From Chryseobacterium ureilyticum (GTDB lineage Bacteria; Bacteroidota; Bacteroidia; Flavobacteriales; Weeksellaceae), in assembly GCF_900156735.1 (NCBI RefSeq), contig NZ_FTOL01000007.1:1-64000 (forward strand): a stretch of DNA of 64,000 nucleotides. The letters run 5' to 3'. The notes under the pieces were generated by a model, which saw only the letters and a program-made list of their open reading frames with translations, searched no databases and was not told the origin of the DNA. The position numbers and the translations under genes were made by a program. Positions 51,259-60,427 of this stretch are shown piece after piece; within the stretch, counting starts at the first letter, position 1; each line of letters begins with the position of its first letter.

Positions 51259-53343
51259 ATGAATCCGAGAGTTTTAGAATTAATAAAAAATCCGAAAAAT
51301 ATTCAGTTAGAAGATCTAGGTCTTTTAAAGGATGAGATTCACGCATTTCCCTATATTCAAAATATCAGGGCACTTCACTTGTATGGAGTACACCTGTATG
51401 AAAAAGAAAATTATCAGAAGGAACTTTCTACGACAGCAGCATATACCACTGATAAAAAGATTCTTTATCAGCTGATCAACGGGAAAATTCAACAGGAAGT
51501 AAAACAGGAGGAAGTTATTGAAGATAAATCAACTTCCAAAACAACAGAAAAACCTGTCCGATATAACTATAAAGACAAAGGCTTCCCGATAAAAAGAGAA
51601 GAAACTGCTTCTGAAACAATTGAAGAAGAAACTTCTTGTATTTTACAAACAACGCAGGAAATAAAACCTGTTTATATAAACGGCGAAAGAAACCGAATTC
51701 TGTTTGAAGGAGAAGAAAACTTCCTTGATGAAGAAAATACAGAAACAATCGATCTAGAATCTACGCTGGAGTCAGGAACTTTGGTAACTCAAAAAGCTGA
51801 AGCACTAGTAGTGGAACCGATTCAGGATCAAGAAGAAAGTCAATCGGAAATTGAGGAAAATATTGGTGAAAACTTTACTCCGGAAACAATTATTGACGAA
51901 GAGCAGATAGCTTCTGAAAATGTTTCGGAAAAAGTGGAAGAGGATGACCATCTGAGCTTTGAAGAAATACAGCCTTTATCATCTGAAGAAAATATAACGG
52001 AAGAAGCAGTAGACTCTGAAGTTGTTTTAGAAAATGAAAACGCTCCTATTTCAGAAGCAGAAGCAATAGATGAAAATATTGAAAAACCAATAGATGCTGA
52101 ATCCGTTGCTGTAGCTGAAGAAACCTTTGGTTCTAATTTTGAGCAAGAAGAAAAGACAGAAGTCCCCGATGCAGAACTAAGCTTCCACGGAACAGACGCT
52201 TTCCTTCCGGATGTTAAAATCCAGACAAACAGCGAAGAAGTAACTGAATCAGCTGAAGTTTCCCTACCTAATGTAAATAAACATGAGGAGGAAATGAGAC
52301 GTCTGATTGAGGAGGTTGAAAAGAAAATGAAGGAAACAAAGGCTGAGGCTATCTTAGAAGAGAAAAAAGAAGAGCCGGAAGCAGTTGTAGAAGATCATGA
52401 AATCAGCTTTGCAGAAACTCAAAGTTTCCACTTTTGGTCAACAGGAGAAGAAGCTCCAGAGCCATCAGAGGATGTAAAAGCTGAAGCTGTAAAAGAAGAA
52501 GTTACTGAGCCTTTAGAAACCATAGAAGAGCTTTCTGAAGAAGTAGTTGTAGAACAAAACCCATCTGAAGTTCAGGTATCATGGAAACCGATGAGCCTTG
52601 AATCAAACATACCAGATTCTTTAATCAGTAAATCAGATGCAGCCCCTGTGAGAAACACTTCTATTGAAGCAGAAAAACCTGTTAACGAAGTAGAAATTCC
52701 AGTTAAAGAGCCTGAGTCTGAAACTATCATTGAAGAATCCAACGATGATGCTTTACCATCCGAGCCAGAAGCTCAGAAATTGGTTGAAGAACAAGCTGAA
52801 AACAATGATATTTCCGATGAGAAAGAAGTTATTGCAGCCAAAAAAGATGAAGAAGCACCTGTAATGAATGTTTCATTCTTTAGTTCAGATATTTCCAACT
52901 TAAGTGTTGAAGAACAGGCTAAGAATAAAGACGTATCAGCAAAAGAAGAAGGAATGAAGGATGTTATTGAAAAAACTACTCAATCCTCTGTAGATAGTAA
53001 TGTTCCAGGGTTTATCAATACCTGGCAGAGCTGGCTGAAAATAGACAGAGTAGAAGAGGTTGAAAAAGAAAAAGAAGAAATCAAAGAAAAAGCGATTGAA
53101 ACTTTTATAGAAAACAATCCTAGAATCAGTCAGTTAAAAGAAGAAAGCACCTATGTTGTCAAAGAAAAGAATGATGACATTTCACACTTGATGACTGAGA
53201 CACTTGCTAATCTTTATTTTGAACAGAAATTATATTCAAAAGCGATAAAAGCATTTGAAATACTGATCAAAAAACACCCTGAAAAGAAAGATTACTTTAC
53301 TTCTAAGATCAAAGAAATTAAAGATTTCAGAAGTAAAAATTAA
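51259..53343 (+). CDS. Very acidic protein with N-terminal conserved region and C-terminal TPR
   Basis: A 694-residue cytosolic protein. Residues 1-80 form a folded-looking domain (LELIKNPKNIQLEDLGLLKDEIHAFPYIQNIRALHLY); about 85-620 is a low-complexity, probably disordered region rich in Glu, Val and Ala with scattered short motifs such as ELSFHGTDAF, EISFAETQSFHFW, VSWKPMSLES and MNVSFFSSDIS; the last 50 residues form one TPR (LANLYFEQKLYSKAIKAFEILIKKHPEKK). It starts 1 base after lptE. Function unknown; the recurrent SF/SW motifs may be binding sites. Confidence 0.78.
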   Translation: MNPRVLELIKNPKNIQLEDLGLLKDEIHAFPYIQNIRALHLYGVHLYEKENYQKELSTTAAYTTDKKILYQLINGKIQQEVKQEEVIEDKSTSKTTEKPVRYNYKDKGFPIKREETASETIEEETSCILQTTQEIKPVYINGERNRILFEGEENFLDEENTETIDLESTLESGTLVTQKAEALVVEPIQDQEESQSEIEENIGENFTPETIIDEEQIASENVSEKVEEDDHLSFEEIQPLSSEENITEEAVDSEVVLENENAPISEAEAIDENIEKPIDAESVAVAEETFGSNFEQEEKTEVPDAELSFHGTDAFLPDVKIQTNSEEVTESAEVSLPNVNKHEEEMRRLIEEVEKKMKETKAEAILEEKKEEPEAVVEDHEISFAETQSFHFWSTGEEAPEPSEDVKAEAVKEEVTEPLETIEELSEEVVVEQNPSEVQVSWKPMSLESNIPDSLISKSDAAPVRNTSIEAEKPVNEVEIPVKEPESETIIEESNDDALPSEPEAQKLVEEQAENNDISDEKEVIAAKKDEEAPVMNVSFFSSDISNLSVEEQAKNKDVSAKEEGMKDVIEKTTQSSVDSNVPGFINTWQSWLKIDRVEEVEKEKEEIKEKAIETFIENNPRISQLKEESTYVVKEKNDDISHLMTETLANLYFEQKLYSKAIKAFEILIKKHPEKKDYFTSKIKEIKDFRSKN

Positions 53344-53349
53344 AATAAG

Positions 53350-53377
53350 AAAGGTACAGTGTAGATACTGTACCTTT
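53350..53377. terminator. Bidirectional terminator
   Basis: An 11-bp perfect stem AAAGGTACAGT with its complement and a 6-base loop, A/T-rich flanks, between the convergent acidic-protein and DUF4126 genes. Confidence 0.87.
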
Positions 53378-53382
53378 TCATT

Positions 53383-53988
53383 TTATAGATTCTGAGAGGT
53401 ATTTTTACCCCGTAATTTTCTCCAGGCTTTCCTGCCATAAACAATAACAAAGATTAAAAGAACTATTGCTACAATTGCAGCAATAATTGGTGCTGCCATC
53501 GCCAGAATAGACATAATGCCAGCTCCTGCAGTTTCAGTAGTTCCTACCACAGAATTCCCCAATCCTCCGGTAGTTGCCGTAGAAGCAGCCCGTATTCCTG
53601 CAAAACCGGAACTGATCGTAGCTGCTGTTCCGCCACCTGCAATTAATGCCAATGCCCACTGTGGAAACGTTCCCATATCAGCAAACTGACTCGCAAATAG
53701 CACAGAACCGGCGACAGTTGCCATAGGAATAGAAACCGTATCCAGTAAATGATCAATGAAAGGGATATAATAGGCAAGAATCTCAGCAACAGTTGCTATT
53801 CCTGTTGTGATGAGCGTAGGCAACCCTGCAAGCCACTCAAATTGCTCATTCATAGGAATCCAATGAAAATAAGAGGAAAGGCTTACGATGAACATAGGGA
53901 GAAATACCCTAAAGCCTGTAGCTGCAGCCAACCCAATGCCGATAAAAGCACTCAGTACATAGGAAAGGTAGGGAACTTGATCTAACAT
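53383..53988 (-). CDS. DUF4126 family membrane protein
   Basis: A 201-residue protein with about five membrane helices and many small residues; family markers are LSAFIGIGLAAATGFRVFLPMF at the N-terminus and the GGGTAATISSGFAGIRAASTATTGG segment near residue 120. It ends in a short basic tail (YGRKAWRKLRGKN). DUF4126 proteins are of unknown function. Transcribed alone; 177 bp of featureless DNA lie upstream. Confidence 0.83.
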   Translation of the reverse strand: MLDQVPYLSYVLSAFIGIGLAAATGFRVFLPMFIVSLSSYFHWIPMNEQFEWLAGLPTLITTGIATVAEILAYYIPFIDHLLDTVSIPMATVAGSVLFASQFADMGTFPQWALALIAGGGTAATISSGFAGIRAASTATTGGLGNSVVGTTETAGAGIMSILAMAAPIIAAIVAIVLLIFVIVYGRKAWRKLRGKNTSQNL

Positions 53989-54165
53989 ATTAATTTTCAG
54001 ATTTATTGTTTTCCCTAAAATTACAAAAAGTATCTGAGATTTAAAGGTGTGAAGTTTGGATATAAGATGGAGTGTGCCCCAAAATAACTCAAGATTGAAT
54101 ATATTCTTAGCACAGGTTTAATCCTTATTGGTAAACAGCCAGATTGTTATATTGCCAGACTGGAA

Positions 54166-54537
54166 CTATTTCTTCTGTGCCTCACAAAGCTTAATAAACT
54201 GAGCTTCCACATCCTGAAATTTCTGAGGCATTTCTGAAGACATCCAAAAAAGCATTGCAATAGTTTTATCCCCAAAAGCACTTTTATATAGGTCTTTATT
54301 TAAACGATAACATTCTCTTAGCAATCTTTTTATTCGATTTCGATGAACTGCCCTTTTAAAGTATCTTTTAGAAACAGAAACACCCAATTTACCACTTTCT
54401 ATTGGTAGCGTAGGCTTATCTTTCAAAATAATGATTCGCAGATTTCCGGACGTTCTCCATTTACCTTTTTCAAAAAGCAAACTAATCTCCGCATTCTTTT
54501 TGAGCTTTTCCGCTCTGGGGTATTTGAAATTCTGCAT
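54166..54537 (-). CDS. rnpA: Ribonuclease P protein component
   Basis: A 123-residue basic protein that assists the RNase P RNA in cutting tRNA 5' leaders. The family core is seen as KLGVSVSKRYFKRAVHRNRIKRLLRECYR, with the RNR motif. Its ATG shares one base with the stop of the upstream tcdA (TAATG), so translation is coupled. In many bacteria rnpA lies beside rpmH; here it closes a tatD-tcdA-rnpA operon, the arrangement seen in flavobacteria. Confidence 0.94.
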   Translation of the reverse strand: MQNFKYPRAEKLKKNAEISLLFEKGKWRTSGNLRIIILKDKPTLPIESGKLGVSVSKRYFKRAVHRNRIKRLLRECYRLNKDLYKSAFGDKTIAMLFWMSSEMPQKFQDVEAQFIKLCEAQKK

Positions 54538-55262
54538 TAATCTTGTTTCACTAAGTAATTGATTACTTCTGCAGCTGCATAAAGCCCAAAAATTGCAGGC
54601 ATATAGCTTATCGTTCCGTAAAAAGATCTTTTATAATTGGTTCCATCTGTCATCTTTAAGCTTTCCTCATCCTGAATGTCATTGGAAAAAACACAGCGAA
54701 CACCTTTGTCTATTTTTACTTTTCTCAGCCTTTTTCTTATCTGTCTTGCAAGGTGGCAGTGCTCGGTTTTGCTGATGTCTCTCACCAATACCTTACTTGG
54801 GTCAGTCTTTCCACCTGCTCCCATTGAGCTTATCACCTTTATTTTTTTTCTTTTAGCAGAAATAATTAAGCTTAATTTTGGAGTTACACTGTCTATGCAA
54901 TCCAATACATAATCAAATGGTGCAGAATCCAGCACTTCATCCATTCTTTCAGGATTCAGAAACTCATTGATTTTTGTTAATTTAAGATCAGGATTGATGT
55001 CTAGAAGTCTTTCAGCAACAACTTCTACTTTATGTTTCCCAACAGTAGATCGTAAAGCGGGAAGCTGTCTGTTTACGTTGGTAATATCTACAGTATCACC
55101 GTCTACGATGGTCATGCTTCCTACACCGGCTCTAGCTAAAAATTCAGCAGCAAAGGAACCTACACCACCCAATCCTACTACAAGAACAGTTGCTTTGTTC
55201 AATTTTTCCAAACCATCTTCCTTAATGAGGAGTTCCGTTCTTTCCAGCCAGTATTTATCCAT
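54537..55262 (-). CDS. tcdA: tRNA threonylcarbamoyladenosine dehydratase
   Basis: A 241-residue ThiF/E1-like ATP-dependent enzyme that cyclises t6A37 to ct6A in tRNA. Nucleotide motif VVGLGGVGSFAAEFLARAGVG, then the VDGDTVDITNVNRQ acidic loop, the substrate region NEFLNPERMDEVLDSAPFDYVLDCIDS, and SMGAGGKTDPSKV. Overlaps tatD upstream by 8 bases and rnpA downstream by one. Assignment to TcdA rather than MoeB/ThiF follows from the GAGGKTDPS motif and length. Confidence 0.92.
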   Translation of the reverse strand: MDKYWLERTELLIKEDGLEKLNKATVLVVGLGGVGSFAAEFLARAGVGSMTIVDGDTVDITNVNRQLPALRSTVGKHKVEVVAERLLDINPDLKLTKINEFLNPERMDEVLDSAPFDYVLDCIDSVTPKLSLIISAKRKKIKVISSMGAGGKTDPSKVLVRDISKTEHCHLARQIRKRLRKVKIDKGVRCVFSNDIQDEESLKMTDGTNYKRSFYGTISYMPAIFGLYAAAEVINYLVKQD

Positions 55263-55881
55263 TTCTTATCGTGTGTAAATTTTCTAAAATTTGTTCGTTG
55301 AGTTGATCCAAAGAAATCTCTTTTATTTCCGAAACCTTACCATACAATTCTTCGATCTTAAAATCTTCATTGTCAGTATCTAAAAAGATTTTGTTTAATG
55401 GAGTGTTTTTTAAAATATTCTGCAAAGATAGATTATACAAAACAGCTTTTCCAAAACTCAGGTAAAAATTATTAGCAAGAAGATCTGTTGCGATCTGCTG
55501 CTTTTTATTAAAACCATGAATGATCATAGGCTGATGAGACTTTTTTCTAAATGAAATCACCTCATAAAATTTTCTCACACAATGTATGATGATGGGCTTA
55601 TTTACCTCATTCGCTATATTGATCTGCTTAAGAAAAACTTCCTCCTGAATTTTCTGCTCTATAAGAACAAGAGAATCCAGACCACATTCACCAATAGCAA
55701 AACAGTTCTCAAACATCATATTTCTCATCCAACTTAGCTGTTTTTCTATATTAATGATATCAATGTCCTGAGGATGAATCCCTATTGAATAAGGGAAGTC
55801 TGGCGGAATTTGCTCAATATCCAAATTGTAAATTCCGTCTCTGATGTATTTTTTATGATGGTGAAAATCAAAAAATTCCAT
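55255..55881 (-). CDS. TatD family metal-dependent hydrolase (short form)
   Basis: A 208-residue TIM-barrel hydrolase, shorter than classical TatD (about 255). Metal ligands: H7-x-H9 (DFHHHK), a glutamate in AIGECGLD, histidines in IIIHC and MIIHGF, and the aspartate in FLDTDNE. TatD enzymes are DNases/exonucleases or D-aminoacyl-tRNA deacylase relatives. ATG at 55881 is used; a TTG two codons upstream is the only alternative. First gene of the tatD-tcdA-rnpA operon. Confidence 0.85.
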   Translation of the reverse strand: MEFFDFHHHKKYIRDGIYNLDIEQIPPDFPYSIGIHPQDIDIINIEKQLSWMRNMMFENCFAIGECGLDSLVLIEQKIQEEVFLKQINIANEVNKPIIIHCVRKFYEVISFRKKSHQPMIIHGFNKKQQIATDLLANNFYLSFGKAVLYNLSLQNILKNTPLNKIFLDTDNEDFKIEELYGKVSEIKEISLDQLNEQILENLHTIRNG

Positions 55882-55920
55882 GCTCAAAAATACTATTATT
55901 TCGAATTAATATAAAATTAT

Positions 55921-55934
55921 TAAACGAACGTTTA
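55921..55934. promoter_or_regulatory. Palindrome upstream of the TetR gene
   Basis: TAAACGAACGTTTA, a perfect 6-2-6 inverted repeat, 43 bases before the tetR ATG and 39 bases before the divergent tatD start. A likely autoregulatory site. Confidence 0.6.
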
Positions 55935-55977
55935 CAATTGTGTTAAAAATTTCTTAACTTTACTCAAAGTACACTTC

Positions 55978-56607
55978 ATGAAGAAAAAATTTACAGAAAA
56001 ACAGATTCACATACTTGATATTGCAGAAGAGCTTATTGCAAAAAAGGGATACGAGGGAACTTCTGTAAGAGATATTTGTTCCAAAGCAAACATTAATGTT
56101 GCAATGATCTCCTATTACTTCGGTTCTAAGGAGAAAATGATGTCTTATCTCTATCAGTACAGAGTGCTCAAAACAAGAGAAAATTTCTCAGAATTTGCAG
56201 ATACCATTAAAGACGGTAAACCTGAAATGCAAATGCGTGAAATGATAAAATATATCGTTTCACAACTTTTCAAATACAACTATTTTCATGGTTTTGTGAC
56301 GCAGGAACTTCGCCATACAGAAAATTTAAAAGATGAATTGTTGGATTTCTATCAGCTATTCGTTAAAAAATTGGATGAAGTCATAAAAAAAGGAGTCGCT
56401 TCCGGAGTTTTCACCTTCACACCAAAGCCTGAAGATATCCTTACCATGATTATTGGTTCCACCTTGTTTGTCATCCGAAATAAAAATTTTTATGAGCTTT
56501 ACGTTCCTAGTAAGAATGAAGAAGCCTATGCTAAAGAAGCTGAAAAAAAGGTAAGAATGAATCTTTTACTAAGTGTTTTTGCCATTTTAGGATACGCTGC
56601 AGACTAA
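55978..56607 (+). CDS. TetR/AcrR family transcriptional regulator
   Basis: A 209-residue regulator with the N-terminal TetR HTH (KQIHILDIAEELIAKKGYEGTSVRDICSKANINVAMISYYFGSKEKMM) and a C-terminal ligand domain. The C-terminal region with FVTQELRHTENLKDELLDFY resembles those of regulators of fatty-acid or efflux genes, but no ligand can be named. A palindrome of TetR type precedes it. It is divergent from the tatD operon; bamD follows 103 bases downstream with its own promoter. Confidence 0.9.
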   Translation: MKKKFTEKQIHILDIAEELIAKKGYEGTSVRDICSKANINVAMISYYFGSKEKMMSYLYQYRVLKTRENFSEFADTIKDGKPEMQMREMIKYIVSQLFKYNYFHGFVTQELRHTENLKDELLDFYQLFVKKLDEVIKKGVASGVFTFTPKPEDILTMIIGSTLFVIRNKNFYELYVPSKNEEAYAKEAEKKVRMNLLLSVFAILGYAAD

Positions 56608-56654
56608 AATTACGTTAAATATTCATAAAAAAAAATCTATTGACAAAAAAGTTA

Positions 56655-56662
56655 TATTTTTG
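56655..56662 (+). promoter_or_regulatory. -7 element of bamD
   Basis: TATTTTTG fits TAnnTTTG, 48 bases before the bamD ATG. No -33 TTG at normal spacing. Confidence 0.42.
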
Positions 56663-56710
56663 CAAATTAGTAAATCGGCTGTATAATCCGAAAACTGTTG
56701 AATTTTTTAT

Positions 56711-57706
56711 ATGAAAAAATATATTTTAGGTCTTTTTGCTGTAGCAGTGATTGCCTCATGTGTAAGCCAGCAGGAAAAAGCAATGAAGAGTGCTGATAAA
56801 GATTTTATCTTAAAAGCTGCTAATGAAAACTTCGCTAAGAAAAAGTGGAAAAATGCATTGGCTCTTTACGACAGACTTGCCAATCTTGTGGCAGGAACGG
56901 ATGATTTTCCTAATGTAGGATTCAATACAGCTTATGCAAACTATTATGATAAAAGTTATAAGCTGGCGGGTCATCAGTTTAAAAACTTTGCTATCAACTT
57001 TCCAAAAGATCCAAGAGCAGAAGAAGCAGCTTATATGTCTGCACTTTGCTACTATGAAGGGTCTATGGATTATAACCTGGATCAATCCAGTACAGAATTA
57101 GCGATCAACGAACTTCAGGACTTCCTGAATAACTATCCGAATTCTGAAAGATCTAAGAACATCTCCCAGTTGATTGATGAATTGTCTTACAAATTAGAGT
57201 TCAAAGCTTATGAAAATGGAAGACAGTACTTCAAGATGGGACAATACAAGGCTGCAAATGTGGCATTGGAAAATGTTTTGGAAGATTTCCCAAGTACGAA
57301 GCTTCGTCCAAAAATTTATGACTATATCATGAAATCTCGTTATGAATTGGCTTTAAAGTCAATCTATGACCTGAAAGATGAGCGTATTGAAAGTGCATTG
57401 ACTTATGTGAAGATGGTAGAAAAAGAACTTCCTAATACGGAATATTCTAAAACAGCTTCAGAATTGAGAGTAAAGCTTGAAAAAGAAAAGCAAAACTTTG
57501 TTGTCGTGAAAAAAGATACAGAAGCAAGAATTGCAGCTCTTACGGCAAGACAAAAGAAAGTAGCTGACAAACTAGCAGAGCAAGGTAAAAAAGAACAGCA
57601 AGCTAAAGATCAGATCAGTAATGAAAAGCAAGCAAAGCAGATGCAGAGGGACAGTGCAGCACTTCAGACCCCTCCACCTGCAGCGACTTTCAAAATTCAA
57701 AGATAA
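56711..57706 (+). CDS. bamD: Outer membrane protein assembly factor BamD
   Basis: A 331-residue lipoprotein (signal with lipobox IASC, about residue 17) made of five TPR-like units, for example AALCYYEGSMDYNLDQSSTELAINELQDFLNNYPNSE and GQYKAANVALENVLEDFPSTK. A Lys/Gln/Glu-rich coiled-coil tail (about 265-320) extends past the E. coli BamD length of about 245 and ends PPPAATFKIQR. BamD is the essential partner of BamA in outer-membrane barrel insertion. Followed 42 bases later by rpoZ, a conserved flavobacterial order. Confidence 0.92.
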   Translation: MKKYILGLFAVAVIASCVSQQEKAMKSADKDFILKAANENFAKKKWKNALALYDRLANLVAGTDDFPNVGFNTAYANYYDKSYKLAGHQFKNFAINFPKDPRAEEAAYMSALCYYEGSMDYNLDQSSTELAINELQDFLNNYPNSERSKNISQLIDELSYKLEFKAYENGRQYFKMGQYKAANVALENVLEDFPSTKLRPKIYDYIMKSRYELALKSIYDLKDERIESALTYVKMVEKELPNTEYSKTASELRVKLEKEKQNFVVVKKDTEARIAALTARQKKVADKLAEQGKKEQQAKDQISNEKQAKQMQRDSAALQTPPPAATFKIQR

Positions 57707-57748
57707 TTCGTAAATTTGCCATCTTAAAATAAAAATAATTTTCTCAAA

Positions 57749-58072
57749 ATGAGTGTAAAAGATACAAAAGCAGAAGTAAATACTATTACTTACGATAAAG
57801 ATAAGATTGAAGATAAAGTAGGTTCAATCTATGAAGCTATTGTTATCATGGGAAAGAGAGCAGAGCAGATCAATGCGGAGATCCGTACGGAACTTCACAA
57901 CAAATTGGATGAATTTGCCGTTCACAATTCTACATTGGAAGAAGTTTTCGAAAACAGAGAACAGATTGAGATCTCTAAACATTATGAAAAACTTCCAAAG
58001 CCGACTTCAATTGCTATTGAAGAATGGTTAAACGATGATGTATATTTCAGAAAGACAGAAGAGAGAAAATAA
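57749..58072 (+). CDS. rpoZ: DNA-directed RNA polymerase subunit omega
   Basis: A 107-residue RpoZ/Rpb6-type protein of Bacteroidota. The conserved region is VGSIYEAIVIMGKRAEQINAEI, near residues 25-46. It binds the beta-prime subunit C-terminus and helps RNA polymerase assembly. Lies between bamD and coaBC, the usual place in this phylum. Confidence 0.93.
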   Translation: MSVKDTKAEVNTITYDKDKIEDKVGSIYEAIVIMGKRAEQINAEIRTELHNKLDEFAVHNSTLEEVFENREQIEISKHYEKLPKPTSIAIEEWLNDDVYFRKTEERK

Positions 58073-58094
58073 TCATCTGTGTTTTTAATAAATC

Positions 58095-58129
58095 AAGGTC
58101 ATAAAGGAATTAAGTTCTTTTATGACCTT
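58095..58129 (+). terminator. Terminator after rpoZ
   Basis: An 11-bp stem AAGGTCATAAA with its complement (58095-58105 with 58119-58129), partly extended inside, followed by a T-rich stretch. It partly separates bamD-rpoZ from coaBC. Confidence 0.8.
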
Positions 58130-58195
58130 TCTTGTTTTAAACCCTGATTGTGGGAAAAAATAAGTAATTTAGTATTTCCAAAAAATTAAAGCTAA

Positions 58196-59401
58196 ATGAG
58201 TGTTTCCGGTAAAAAGATACTTATCGCCGTCTCTGGAGGAATTGCGGCATACAAAATTCATTTTCTGATAAGAGATTTTGTAAAAAAAGGAGCCGAAGTA
58301 CAGGTTATTATGACTCCCGACGCAGAACATTTTGTAACGAAACTAAGTTTGTCAACTTTATCAAAGAAACCTGTTTACTCAGAATTTTACAGAGATAATG
58401 GGACCTGGAACAGTCATGTAGAATTAGGCTTATGGGCTGATGTCATAATCGTAGCTCCTTGTACAGCCAATACCTTGTCTAAAATGATTCATGGGATGTG
58501 TGATAATTTAGTTATTGCCACCTACATGTCAGCCAAATGTCCTGTGTTTATTGCTCCTGCAATGGATTTGGATATGTATGTACATCCATCTACTAAGAGA
58601 AATCTGGAGCTTGCTGAAAGTTTTGGTCATATTATTATTCCCGCAGAAAACGGGGAATTGGCGAGCGGGCTTGTAGGGCAGGGAAGAATGGCAGAACCAG
58701 AAACTATTTTTAATACAGTAGAAAATTATTTTACAGACAATGCTTCTGCAAAAACTCTTGAAGGAAAAACGGTGTTGATTACAGCGGGGCCTACTTATGA
58801 AGCAATTGATCCTGTAAGATTCATAGGAAATCATTCCTCCGGGAAAATGGGATTCTCTCTTGCAGAGGAAGCTTCAAAAAGAGGAGCAAAAGTGATCCTG
58901 ATCTCTGGACCCAGCTCTCAGACTCTTACCGATAAAAATGTAGAACTTCATAAAGTAACTTCTGCTAAAGAAATGCTGGCAAAAGTTTTTGAATTTTATG
59001 ATAAGATCGATATAGGTATTGCCAGTGCAGCCGTTGCAGACTATGCTCCAAAAGATGTAGCTAAGGAAAAAATCAAAAAAAATGATGAAAACCTTACCAT
59101 TGAATTAGTTAAGAACCCGGATATTCTTAAGACAATGGGCGAAAAGAAAACCCACCAATTCCTGGTAGGATTTGCTTTGGAAACCCAGAATGAAGAAGAG
59201 AATGCCAAAGGAAAACTGGAAAAGAAAAATCTTGATATGATCGTTCTGAATTCTTTACGTGATGAAGGTGCAGGTTTTAAAAATGATACTAATAAAATCA
59301 AGATTTTTACTAAAGCAGAGAAAAGAGAATTTGACCTGAAATCTAAAGATGATGTGGCAAAGGATATCCTCAACTTTGTTGAAGCTCAACTTTTAAAATA
59401 A
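58196..59401 (+). CDS. coaBC: Bifunctional phosphopantothenoylcysteine decarboxylase / phosphopantothenate-cysteine ligase
   Basis: A 401-residue two-domain coenzyme A enzyme. CoaC part (1-180): ISGGIAAYK-type start (VSGGIAAYK), the catalytic histidine in HVELGLWADV and the PAMDLDMY substrate clamp. CoaB part (about 185-401): TAGPTYEAIDPVRFIGNHSSGKMG, ASAAVADYAP and the KNPDIL/VGFALETQ motifs. It makes 4'-phosphopantetheine from phosphopantothenate, cysteine and CTP with FMN. Downstream of rpoZ as in other Bacteroidota. Confidence 0.96.
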   Translation: MSVSGKKILIAVSGGIAAYKIHFLIRDFVKKGAEVQVIMTPDAEHFVTKLSLSTLSKKPVYSEFYRDNGTWNSHVELGLWADVIIVAPCTANTLSKMIHGMCDNLVIATYMSAKCPVFIAPAMDLDMYVHPSTKRNLELAESFGHIIIPAENGELASGLVGQGRMAEPETIFNTVENYFTDNASAKTLEGKTVLITAGPTYEAIDPVRFIGNHSSGKMGFSLAEEASKRGAKVILISGPSSQTLTDKNVELHKVTSAKEMLAKVFEFYDKIDIGIASAAVADYAPKDVAKEKIKKNDENLTIELVKNPDILKTMGEKKTHQFLVGFALETQNEEENAKGKLEKKNLDMIVLNSLRDEGAGFKNDTNKIKIFTKAEKREFDLKSKDDVAKDILNFVEAQLLK

Positions 59402-59524
59402 TTTTAATAAATTTCCGTTCTCAATTTTTAATAGACAATGAAGTCGTCAGAATTTTTAGAAAGACAATATCAATGAGGATGACACGATTACATATGATAT
59501 TAAAAAAACAATAAGTATCTCCAT

Positions 59525-60427
59525 ATGAAAAAAATTATAAGTTTATTTTTTCTGGTTTTTATATACAATTTTGGATTTTCCCAGGAGTTACTGGCAACCG
59601 TTCAGGTAAACTCCCAACAGATCGGAGGAAGTAATCAGCAGGCTTTTAAATCCTTGGAAAAAAGTCTAAGAGATTTTATTAATAATACCAGCTGGACAGG
59701 GAAAAAACTTCAGAATTTTGAAAAAATAAAATGTGGTTTTTCTATTGTTATTTCAGAAAAGGTAGATAACAGGTACAAAGGAACTATTGTTATTCAGGCT
59801 GTACGTCCTGTTTATGCAACCACTTACGAATCACCACTATTGAATCTTCAGGATCAGAGATTCGGATTTGAATATATTGAAAATGAAAATCTTATTTTTA
59901 ACGAGAGACAATTCTCCGGTAAAAACCTTACAGATGTGATCAGCTTTTATGTTTACCTTATTTTAGGATATGACGCAGACAGTTTCCAGTCTATGAGCGG
60001 AAGCCAGTGGTTCTCAAAAGCTCAGCAGATTGCTCAAAATTCACAAAACAGAAACTATGAAGGATGGAATACTATCAATGAGCCAAGAAGCCGCACAATC
60101 TTGATCAACGAAATACTTAACCCTAGCTGGAGCCAGCTTCGTTCTGCAGTATACACCTATCATAGATCCGGAATGGACAACCTTTTTAATCAGGACCAGA
60201 CGGCAGCAAAGAAAGTGATCTTTGATACCCTAATGCAGCTTAAAATGTATGAGAATACTTTTCAGCAAGGATTTTTCTTTAATCTTTTCATGGATACCAA
60301 AAGTGATGAGATTTTCAATGTGTTCAATTCCGGGAATAATGGAGGAATTATCCTTAATGATCTTAAGCAGGTTATGATAACTCTTTCTCCTAAAAACATT
60401 GATAGTAAATGGAATAAATGGAAATAA
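59525..60427 (+). CDS. DUF4835 family secreted protein
   Basis: A 300-residue protein with a signal peptide ending GFSQ (about residue 19). The family pattern is ELLATVQVNSQQIGGSNQQAFKSLEKSLRDFINNTSWT, then GFEYIENENLIFNERQFSGKNLTDVISFYVYLILGYDADSF. DUF4835 proteins are Bacteroidota-specific, of unknown function, and regularly encoded between coaBC and recN. Its last codons overlap the SMI1/KNR4 gene by 10 bases. Confidence 0.9.
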   Translation: MKKIISLFFLVFIYNFGFSQELLATVQVNSQQIGGSNQQAFKSLEKSLRDFINNTSWTGKKLQNFEKIKCGFSIVISEKVDNRYKGTIVIQAVRPVYATTYESPLLNLQDQRFGFEYIENENLIFNERQFSGKNLTDVISFYVYLILGYDADSFQSMSGSQWFSKAQQIAQNSQNRNYEGWNTINEPRSRTILINEILNPSWSQLRSAVYTYHRSGMDNLFNQDQTAAKKVIFDTLMQLKMYENTFQQGFFFNLFMDTKSDEIFNVFNSGNNGGIILNDLKQVMITLSPKNIDSKWNKWK

